DNA from: an uncultured Candidatus Melainabacteria bacterium
GTDB taxonomy: Bacteria > Cyanobacteriota > Vampirovibrionia > Gastranaerophilales > Gastranaerophilaceae
Direction of reading: 5' to 3'
Assembly: GCA_934777245.1 (NCBI GenBank)
Contig: CAKVND010000069.1
Span: forward strand, 1-7,479
DNA length: 7,479 nt
Part shown: positions 1-5,370 of the stretch, piece after piece
Layout: the number at the start of each line of letters is the position of its first letter
How positions within the stretch are numbered: position 1 is the stretch's first letter
The notes under the pieces: generated by a model
What the model was told of the DNA's origin: nothing
Seen by the model: only the letters and a program-made list of their open reading frames with translations
Database searches by the model: none
Position numbers and translations under genes: made by a program

Positions 1-15
1 CTATTTACCATTCAA

Positions 16-1623
16 CTAACCTCCCAAATTCATAAGTACATCAAGACAGTTGTTACAAGTGTTGAAAACTTGTGCGGCTGCTTGATATGCTGTTTGATAC
101 TTAACTAAGTCTACTAATTCTTCGTTCAAATCAACGCCTGTTGAATCCTTAATTTTACTTTCAATTGACTGAACAACCTGATCTTGTGTATCCGCCAATG
201 ATTTTATATTACTTCCTGCAGAAGCTACTTTGCCGACTAAAGCTGTATAGAATTCTTCAATAGAAGTATTGTTTAAATCAGCATTTTTGGCATTTCTTGT
301 ACCAATCATACTTTCAACGTTTTGCGCGTTACCCACAGCATTTTCATCAAAATTTGCAGCATTATCAAAATATGCGCAAGAAAGCTTCCAACAACCGTCT
401 TCTGTCAAAAGAGCAGAATTTATTTGAAGATTTCCGGCAGTAATCCCTGTTGCTGTTTTTCCGTCAGGCCCTACAAAAATTAAATTGTCCGCATCAGTAG
501 CCTTTAATTTGCTTGTGTCATTTGGGTTAATACAATAAGCGCCGTTTCTTGTATTCAAATCATTAAACACATTTGCAATAGTTTGCGCAAGTTTGTTCAA
601 ACCATTCATTACAGTACCTGCATTAATCCCATTTTCGCCATTGCCTGTATCAGTTGCGAAGTGAAGCAAACCGCCTAATGTACCAGATGTAATGTCTGCA
701 TTAGCATTTGCACTTATAACTTCTTTTGTTTCTGGATTAACAATACTGATTACCGCATTTTCACCCTTCCAATCATCAGGATAAGTTATTGGAGGATTTT
801 GTTTATCACAATATGATTTTGCGGTTTCAATTTCCAATTTTCCTGTAACCTTAGCGCACTCAACAACCGAATTACCTCCGATATAAACATTAACAGCGCC
901 GTTATGTTTTTCTTCTACAGTAATATCACTAAATTTTGCTATATCATTCAAAATCAAATCACGTTTATCAAGCAAGTTGTTTGCTTCAAGCGTTCCTGTT
1001 TGAGTCGAAATTAAAGCCTTGTTTACAGCTGCAAGTTCCTCCAGCTTATTGTTAAAAGCTGAATATTGAACGTAGATTTTTGAATTCTTCAAGCTTTCTA
1101 TTGACTCACCATCACCCAAAGCCTCAGATGTGTTTTGTTGAAGTTGTGTATATTTGCCGTTCAAAACAGAAGTCAAAGTTTTCGCTGTTTCAATAAAATT
1201 TGTTCTTGCTGTAGAATCAGCAGGATATTTGTTTAAATTATTTAATGCTTCATAAAACTTTGAGAGCTGAGCATCTATACCGGTTCCTTCCAAGTCATTA
1301 AGAATACTTGATAAATCACCTAAACCGTCAAGTTGAGCGTTTAATTTTGCTTGTTCAGAAAGTTGCGTGCGATAGTAATTGTTAAGAAATTCATCATTGT
1401 AACGCATAATATTTGCGATTTTTACACCACCGTTTGCGCGTACCTGATTGTTAACATTATTACCGATTGCACCGGCTATGTTACGAGTTTCAAGGTTAGC
1501 ACGTTGTTTGTGATATCCATCAGTATTCATATTCGCAACGTTATGCGAAACAACGCTAATCGCTTTTTCGTTTACTGAAAGCGTGTTACCTGTCATATTT
1601 AGTGCTGATAATAAGCTAACCAT
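16..1623 (-). CDS. flgK: Flagellar hook-associated protein 1 (FlgK), hook-filament junction
   Basis: FlgK is exported by the flagellar type III system and forms the first junction ring between hook and filament. The 535-aa product is within the usual family length. Its N-terminal D0 helix (about residues 1-45) carries the rod/hook/HAP signature, with SHNVANMNTDGY followed by KQR, matching the family's N-A-N-T-x-G-Y-x-R-Q pattern. The C-terminal D0 helix has the expected GVDLNEELVDLVKYQTAYQA run, ending in LMNLGG. The central part is a variable domain. The ATG at 1623 is preceded by GAGG seven bases upstream; the stop is TAG. The gene follows flgN by 69 bp, matching FlgN's role as its chaperone. 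Oddity: seven cysteines, including a CNNC motif at residues 523-526 in the C-terminal helix, where the family is normally cysteine-poor. The identification is secure. Confidence 0.96.
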   Translation of the reverse strand: MVSLLSALNMTGNTLSVNEKAISVVSHNVANMNTDGYHKQRANLETRNIAGAIGNNVNNQVRANGGVKIANIMRYNDEFLNNYYRTQLSEQAKLNAQLDGLGDLSSILNDLEGTGIDAQLSKFYEALNNLNKYPADSTARTNFIETAKTLTSVLNGKYTQLQQNTSEALGDGESIESLKNSKIYVQYSAFNNKLEELAAVNKALISTQTGTLEANNLLDKRDLILNDIAKFSDITVEEKHNGAVNVYIGGNSVVECAKVTGKLEIETAKSYCDKQNPPITYPDDWKGENAVISIVNPETKEVISANANADITSGTLGGLLHFATDTGNGENGINAGTVMNGLNKLAQTIANVFNDLNTRNGAYCINPNDTSKLKATDADNLIFVGPDGKTATGITAGNLQINSALLTEDGCWKLSCAYFDNAANFDENAVGNAQNVESMIGTRNAKNADLNNTSIEEFYTALVGKVASAGSNIKSLADTQDQVVQSIESKIKDSTGVDLNEELVDLVKYQTAYQAAAQVFNTCNNCLDVLMNLGG

Positions 1624-1692
1624 TGTTGTACCTCATATCCTATTTTTCAGTGCAAATAATCAGAAACTTTTGCGCAAGCGCATACAAGTTCA
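1624..1692. other. flgN-flgK spacer without the hairpin element
   Basis: This 69-bp spacer is the only junction in the window lacking a long inverted repeat. It holds the flgK ribosome-binding site (GAGG at 1631-1634 on the minus strand) and a small TGCGC/GCGCA palindrome at 1671-1682 with only a 2-nt gap. I see no convincing promoter or terminator, so flgK is probably co-transcribed with flgN. Confidence 0.6.
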
Positions 1693-2187
1693 TCATATTT
1701 CTTCGTTTATTGTCCACATGTCAACGTCATGTGTGTCTGTTTTTCCTGCTCCATTATAAAAACATCCTTGAGGAGCAAAAGCATTTATAACTGTTTCCAA
1801 CATCTTGTTAGAAATTATAATGCCATGTTTTAATAGTTCCACATTTTGATTATTTAATAACGTTAATTCTGAAATCAATTTACAAATCTTAACTTTTTTC
1901 TCTTTTAGAACTTCAACATATTCGGGCGCTTGTTCTTCTGCTTTTTCGATAAACCAAGACATATTTGCGTCTGACTTTCCAAGTTCTGCAGCAACATCCA
2001 TTCTTTCGTTATTAAGTTTTGTTATTTGGTTATTAAGTGCCAAAATTTTGTTATCAAGAACACCCAAATCATCAGGCTTAGAACTTTTCAAGCTATCGCG
2101 CTTTTCTTCAAAAAACGCTTTAAGCTTAGTATAAGCCTTGATTTCATTATCCAGTATTTCGTTTAGTTTTTGGAATTGTGTGTTCAT
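1693..2187 (-). CDS. flgN: FlgN-family flagellar export chaperone for hook-associated proteins
   Basis: FlgN is a cytoplasmic helical chaperone that holds FlgK (and FlgL) monomers before export. The 164-aa product is rich in charged and leucine/asparagine residues, with no signal peptide and no membrane segment. It looks almost entirely helical. The start (FQKLNEILDNEIKAYTKLKA, then EEKRDSL) follows the FlgN pattern of L-x-x-I-L-x-x-E-x-x-x-Y-x-x-L followed by a lysine-rich turn, and a heptad-like stretch covers about residues 40-70. The position directly before flgK supports the call. The ATG at 2187 must be the start, because an in-frame TAA lies two codons upstream. No Shine-Dalgarno-like sequence precedes it, only five A residues and then the arm of the adjacent inverted repeat. 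FlgN sequences are poorly conserved, so family assignment rests on pattern plus context. Confidence 0.85.
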   Translation of the reverse strand: MNTQFQKLNEILDNEIKAYTKLKAFFEEKRDSLKSSKPDDLGVLDNKILALNNQITKLNNERMDVAAELGKSDANMSWFIEKAEEQAPEYVEVLKEKKVKICKLISELTLLNNQNVELLKHGIIISNKMLETVINAFAPQGCFYNGAGKTDTHDVDMWTINEEI

Positions 2188-2192
2188 TTTTT

Positions 2193-2314
2193 AGTTTAGA
2201 AGTTTAGAAGTTTAGGAGTTAAGAAGAGGTTTTAGATTATTCTTTTTTACAACAAGTTTATTTATTGGAAATATTATAACTTCTTCTCAACTTCTCAACT
2301 TCTAAACTAACCTC
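2193..2314. repeat. Intergenic inverted repeat, type C arms (AGTTTAGA units), between flgH and flgN
   Basis: The left arm has four 8-bp units at 2193-2224 (AGTTTAGA, AGTTTAGA, AGTTTAGG, AGTTAAGA) followed by AGAGGTT. The right arm, read on the minus strand from 2308, is AGTTTAGA, AGTTGAGA, AGTTGAGA, AGAAGTT. The arms can pair over about 31 bp with a few mismatches. The short core begins GTTTTAGATTATTCTTTTTT and later has GGAAATATTAT, resembling the core of the type B element at 3454-3588 with its central GTTCA/TGAAC part missing. The element lies 4 bp after the flgH stop codon and 5 bp before the flgN start codon. No poly-T tract follows it in the transcript direction, so it does not look like an intrinsic terminator. 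Confidence 0.8.
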
Positions 2315-2318
2315 TTTA

Positions 2319-2933
2319 TTAGAATAAGTATTTAATAAACCTATTAAATATTCCTTCGTTTTGGTTTCTAGATATTGCGCCTCTACCTGACAATGCGAAT
2401 TGTAAGTTAGAAACATTATAAGAATAGATTTCGCCATTTACGTTAAGCCAACGAGGATCGACCACACCCGTTATAATAAAATCCATTCTTTCGTTGCCAT
2501 TTACTAATGTCTTTTTACCTTGTACTGCTAAATTTCCGTTAGGAAGTTGTTGTACAACCTGTACTGCGATTTTGTCGCCAAATGACATAGAACGACCGCC
2601 GGCAGCTGAGTTTGAAACCTCATTAGAGCCACCATAACCGTTTGAACCTTTTAAGAATTTAAGTCCAAACCAGTCTTTTAAAAAATTTGTGAAAGAATCT
2701 TCTGTTGTTGAAGATTTTTCTGAAGAATATGTTAAATTATCACTAACAGTGATTTTTTCACTCATAATTATTGATAACAAATCCCCAATTTGGTGTGCTT
2801 GTACTCCGCCGAACAAAGAACGAGGAACACCGGCGTAGTTTTGTGTTGCGCCAAGCGTGAACAAAGATTCAGCTTGTACGCCCATTGTTGCTGTGGTTAA
2901 GATTAATGCTATTGTTAGTATAACTTTTTTCAT
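2319..2933 (-). CDS. flgH: Flagellar L-ring protein FlgH, lacking the lipoprotein cysteine
   Basis: FlgH forms the outer-membrane L ring around the distal rod. The 204-aa product starts with a Sec signal (KK, hydrophobic stretch to about residue 17, likely cleavage after VQA at 21). The mature start ESLF matches the family's SL(W/F). Further family marks are QIGDLLSIIMSEKITVSDN (about 48-66), FGDKIAVQVVQQLPNGNLAV with QGKK (about 118-141), ITGVVDPRWL (154-163) and a C-terminal SGRGAISRNQNEGIFNRF. The ATG at 2933 has AGAGGA about 8 nt upstream. Oddity: there is no cysteine anywhere, so the usual lipid-anchored N-terminus is impossible. The gene sits between the FlgM-position gene and flgN rather than next to flgI. 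Identity is firm; the mode of anchoring is open. Confidence 0.93.
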   Translation of the reverse strand: MKKVILTIALILTTATMGVQAESLFTLGATQNYAGVPRSLFGGVQAHQIGDLLSIIMSEKITVSDNLTYSSEKSSTTEDSFTNFLKDWFGLKFLKGSNGYGGSNEVSNSAAGGRSMSFGDKIAVQVVQQLPNGNLAVQGKKTLVNGNERMDFIITGVVDPRWLNVNGEIYSYNVSNLQFALSGRGAISRNQNEGIFNRFIKYLF

Positions 2934-2956
2934 TTGTTGTTCCTCTTTGAAAAGAA

Positions 2957-3093
2957 GTGAATAAGTGAATGAGTGAATAGGTGAATAAGTTCGTTTTAAA
3001 TTTTCCTATTTTGTACTGAGTTCAGTGAACGAATTTATCTTTTACAATTCCTTTAAAGAACTTATTCACTCATTCACCTATTCACTTATTGAC
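2957..3093. repeat. Intergenic inverted repeat, type A, copy 1 (flgM-like/flgH junction)
   Basis: This 137-bp element has four left units GTGAATAA, GTGAATGA, GTGAATAG, GTGAATAA (2957-2988), a 73-bp core bounded by GTTC and GAAC (2989-3061), and right units TTATTCAC, TCATTCAC, CTATTCAC, TTATTGAC (3062-3093). The last unit carries a C-to-G change at 3091. The core has the small palindrome GTTCAGTGAAC at 3020-3030. It lies 44 bp after the FlgM-position gene's stop, the longest such gap here, and 23 bp before the flgH start, with that gene's ribosome-binding site just outside the arm. Confidence 0.93.
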
Positions 3094-3137
3094 CTTATCT
3101 ACTTCCTTTTAATCCCCATAATTTCTTACCATTTTAG

Positions 3138-3413
3138 TTAGCACAAAAACTCTGCTATCACACTTCTACCATAAAGCAATCCGTACTTTATGTCATCATC
3201 CGAAATGTTGAATTCTCCAACAGTTTTTGCACATTCTCGTACATCATTTACATCAATTCTATCCAATAAAGATTTTGCAGATGCGGTTTCCGTACCGCGA
3301 GAAACTTCGATTTCTGAATTTTCATCTTTTTGAGGTGCTAAATTTTTATTAGACTTAAACGCACTTAATGCGCTAAATTGTTGTACTGAATTTGATTCTA
3401 TTCTTGGTAACAT
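3138..3413 (-). CDS. Small hypothetical protein in the usual FlgM (anti-sigma-28) position
   Basis: The 91-aa soluble product has no signal peptide. The first half (to about residue 45) is polar and probably disordered. The second half, about 47-91, looks like two or three short helices: SLLDRIDVNDVRECAKTVGE, then FNISDDDIKYGLLYGRSVIAEF, ending LC. FlgM proteins are also about 90-100 aa, disordered at the N-terminus with C-terminal helices that bind sigma-28. In many bacteria flgM lies between flgJ and flgN-flgK, as here apart from the interposed flgH. I cannot match the FlgM helix signature residue by residue, so the function is inferred from size, layout and context only. The ATG at 3413 has AAAGGAC about 5 nt upstream, supporting a real translated gene. 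An alternative is a lineage-specific flagellar regulator or adaptor. Confidence 0.75.
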   Translation of the reverse strand: MLPRIESNSVQQFSALSAFKSNKNLAPQKDENSEIEVSRGTETASAKSLLDRIDVNDVRECAKTVGEFNISDDDIKYGLLYGRSVIAEFLC

Positions 3414-3453
3414 GGTTGTCCTTTCTGGATTAGAAAATTAAATTCTTTTTGCC

Positions 3454-3588
3454 TGAATGGAAAATTGAAAATTGAAAGTGGAAAATTGTATTAAATTTTT
3501 CTTTTTTGAAAGTGTTCAGTTTTGAACGTATTTATTTTAAATATTATTTAAAATAATTTTCCATTTTCCACTTTCAATTTTCCATTCA
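3454..3588. repeat. Intergenic inverted repeat, type B arms (GGAAAAT units), flgJ/flgM-like junction
   Basis: The outer ends are TGAATGG (3454-3460) and CCATTCA (3582-3588). The left arm has 7-bp units GGAAAAT, TGAAAAT, TGAAAGT, GGAAAAT at 3459-3486. The right arm has ATTTTCC, ATTTTCC, ACTTTCA, ATTTTCC at 3556-3583. The core resembles the type A core: GTATTAAATTTTTC, then GTTCA-GTTT-TGAAC at 3514-3527 followed by GTATTTAT, against type A GTATTAAATTTTC, GTTCA-G-TGAAC and GAATTTAT. The layout therefore matches the 137-bp elements while the arm sequence is unrelated. It lies 20 bp after the flgJ stop and 40 bp before the next start codon. Confidence 0.85.
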
Positions 3589-3616
3589 ACTAACATTTTT
3601 TCAAAATGTTAGTTGA
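3586..3616. repeat. Perfect 14-bp palindrome across the flgJ stop codon
   Basis: TCAACTAACATTTT at 3586-3599 is the exact reverse complement of 3603-3616, with a 3-nt gap (TTC on the plus strand). The flgJ TAA (3609-3611) lies inside the stem. In the mRNA it would make an A/U-rich 14-bp hairpin with a GAA loop around the termination codon. The outer end overlaps the type B inverted repeat by 3 bp. The downstream half contains an A-rich run rather than a U tract, so it is not a standard terminator. Confidence 0.85.
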
Positions 3617-3959
3617 CATATTTCTCCATCTGTCTATAAATCTGATCAGCAAAGCCAAAGCTTGTTCTCGGATTATTTGCGATATCTCTACCCATTTGTT
3701 GATAAACAATAGGTTTAAAGGTATCTATGTAATGTTGTTCTTGTCCGAACAGACCGTTTTCGTGGTCAACGGTTTTATCCATCTGTGAAAGCATTTTTGT
3801 AACAAAAATACTCTCGAATTCTGTTGCAACTTTTCTTAATTGCTCTTTATTATCACCTGATTCTTTGATTCTGTTATACAAAACCTGATCAGCGTTCACG
3901 GTCTGTGCATTGTGCAAACCGTTTTTTATTAAATCTATTGTAGGTGTTGAGAAGTCCAT
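3609..3959 (-). CDS. flgJ: FlgJ-type rod-binding protein, single-domain (no muramidase)
   Basis: This 116-aa protein carries the FlgJ N-terminal rod-binding domain, which caps or scaffolds rod assembly in the periplasm. The signature is clear: LRKVATEFESIFVTKML (about 41-57), a short linker with GLFGQEQHYIDTFK, then QQMGRDIAN and a final helix FADQIYRQMEKYVN. The C-terminal peptidoglycan hydrolase domain found in E. coli-type FlgJ (about 300 aa) is absent. Single-domain forms are common in many phyla and rely on a separate lytic enzyme. No Sec signal is seen, as expected for a type III substrate. The ATG at 3959 is preceded by AAAGGA with good spacing. It lies between two inverted-repeat elements, and its stop codon is inside a separate 14-bp palindrome. 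Confidence 0.93.
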   Translation of the reverse strand: MDFSTPTIDLIKNGLHNAQTVNADQVLYNRIKESGDNKEQLRKVATEFESIFVTKMLSQMDKTVDHENGLFGQEQHYIDTFKPIVYQQMGRDIANNPRTSFGFADQIYRQMEKYVN

Positions 3960-3973
3960 TGTATTCCTTTCAA

Positions 3974-4110
3974 GTGAATAAGTGAATGAGTGAATAGGTG
4001 AATAAGTTCGTATTAAATTTTCTTATTTTGTACTGCGTTCAGTGAACGAATTTGTCTTTTACAGTTCCTTTAAAGAACTTATTCACTCATTCACCTATTC
4101 ACTTATTCAC
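3974..4110. repeat. Intergenic inverted repeat, type A, copy 2 (flgI/flgJ junction)
   Basis: This 137-bp copy has canonical unit order in both arms (3974-4005 and 4079-4110) and no arm substitution. The core palindrome GTTCAGTGAAC is at 4037-4047. Core differences from other copies include GTATTAAAT after the first GTTC, C at 4036, TTTGTC in place of TTTATC, and ACAGTTCC in place of ACAATTCC. It starts 3 bp after the flgI stop codon and ends 14 bp before the flgJ start, leaving just enough room for AAAGGA. Confidence 0.94.
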
Positions 4111-4113
4111 TCC

Positions 4114-5214
4114 CTAAATGATAACCAGTTCTGCTTGCAAGCTTCCTGATTTTTTCAATGCTTGCAAAATTGAGATTAGGTCAACCGGTGCTACGCCGAT
4201 TGAATTTAATGCCCTTACTAAATCATTCAGATTACTGTTAGCAGGCATTGTAACCAAACTTCCGGGTGCTTTGTTTATCTGAATATCAGAGTTTTCAAAC
4301 CCGACAGTCGCACCGTTTGAAAAACCGTTTGGTTGTGAAACATCATTTGTTGTAGAAACAGTAACCGTAATATTACCATGTGCAACCGCTGCAGGAAGAA
4401 GTTTAACATCCGCACCAATTACAACCGTACCTGTTCTTTCGTTTACAACAACTTTTGCAGGCTCTAATGTCGGCGCTACTTCCAAATTCTCAATAATTGA
4501 TAAGAAAGAAACTCTGTCGTTCATAAATCTTGCAGGAATTTCAACTCTTACTGAGCTTCCGTCAATAGCTTTAGCAGGCGCCACTTGAGAAACTGTTTTT
4601 GCAATTCTTGAAACAAGTGTATAATCAGAACGATCAATAGAAAGTGTGATTGAATTTTCATCACCGATTTCTGTGTAGATATCACGTTCAATTATTGCAC
4701 CACCAGGGATTCTACCTGTTGTAGTGATTGCAGTTCTAGCTGATGAACCGCCCGCAATTTTATTGATACCACCTACTGAAAGAGGGCCTTGAGCAACTGC
4801 TACTGCTTCACCGTTTGGTGCTTTTAAAATTGTTTGAACAAGTACACCGCCTTCTAAGCTTTTACAGTCAGCCATTGCAGAAACTGTTACGTCGATTTTG
4901 TCGCCATTTTTAGAAAACGGAGGAACAGTAGCTGTAACAATTACCGCCGCTGATGCACCTTTTTGGATATAGTTTTCTTGTTCAATTACTGTGCCTAAAT
5001 TTCTTAGTAACATCTTGTTCGTAATTTGTGTTGAACGAGAGTTATCACCAGTCCCTGGAAGACCAACAACTACACCATAACCAACAAGTTGGTTCTCGCG
5101 CACACCTTTAATATGCGTCAAATCCATTATACGAACCTTGGCGTTGATTGCCTGAGCAGGCATGCAACCAACTAACATTAGTAGTGTTAAAAATATTGCT
5201 AAAACTTTTTTCAT
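4114..5214 (-). CDS. flgI: Flagellar P-ring protein FlgI with a lipobox-like signal peptide
   Basis: FlgI polymerises in the periplasm around the rod to form the P ring, helped by FlgA. The length of 366 aa matches the family. The hallmark block GVRENQLVGYGVVVGLPGTG with D57 lies at residues 37-57, just after the mature N-terminus (RIMDLTHIKG). Later family marks include ATVPPFSKNGDKIDVTVSA, LEGGVLVQTIL, ALNSIGVAPVDLISILQALK and the end GSLQAELVII. The ATG at 5214 has AAAGGAG five nt upstream. Oddity: the signal peptide carries LVGC at 14-17, a textbook lipobox, as well as an AQA site at 20-22, so either lipoprotein or ordinary signal peptidase cleavage is possible. FlgI is normally not a lipoprotein. 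The gene is directly downstream of flgA, its chaperone. Confidence 0.96.
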   Translation of the reverse strand: MKKVLAIFLTLLMLVGCMPAQAINAKVRIMDLTHIKGVRENQLVGYGVVVGLPGTGDNSRSTQITNKMLLRNLGTVIEQENYIQKGASAAVIVTATVPPFSKNGDKIDVTVSAMADCKSLEGGVLVQTILKAPNGEAVAVAQGPLSVGGINKIAGGSSARTAITTTGRIPGGAIIERDIYTEIGDENSITLSIDRSDYTLVSRIAKTVSQVAPAKAIDGSSVRVEIPARFMNDRVSFLSIIENLEVAPTLEPAKVVVNERTGTVVIGADVKLLPAAVAHGNITVTVSTTNDVSQPNGFSNGATVGFENSDIQINKAPGSLVTMPANSNLNDLVRALNSIGVAPVDLISILQALKKSGSLQAELVII

Positions 5215-5228
5215 TATTCTCCTTTGAC

Positions 5229-5365
5229 GTGAATAAGTGAATAAGTGAATAGGTGAATAAGTTCGTTTTAAATTTTCCTATCTTATACTGTGTTCAGTGA
5301 ACGAATTTATCTTTTACAATTCCTTTAAAGAACTTATTTACTCATTCACCTATTCACTTATTCAC
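5229..5365. repeat. Intergenic inverted repeat, type A, copy 3 (flgA/flgI junction)
   Basis: This 137-bp copy has two arm variants: the second left unit is GTGAATAA instead of GTGAATGA (5237-5244), and the innermost right unit is TTATTTAC (5334-5341). The core palindrome GTTCAGTGAAC is at 5292-5302. It shares the CTATCTTATACT core segment with the copy at 6095-6231, so these two look closest to each other. It begins 5 bp after the flgA stop and ends 14 bp before the flgI start, with AAAGGAG just outside. Confidence 0.94.
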
Positions 5366-5370
5366 GCCCT

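Noticed and set aside
1351..1578. Plus-strand open frame of 75 codons opposite flgK
   Set aside because: It lies wholly antisense to the conserved N-terminal region of flgK, has low-complexity hydrophobic content, and matches no family I recognise.
1671..1682. TGCGC/GCGCA palindrome between flgN and flgK
   Set aside because: It is only 5 bp with a 2-nt gap, which is too tight to form a stable hairpin, and there is no U tract. Probably chance.
3606..3788. Plus-strand open frame of 60 codons opposite flgJ
   Set aside because: It is antisense to the conserved rod-binding domain. Its start lies in the flgJ stop-codon palindrome, and no ribosome-binding site is evident.
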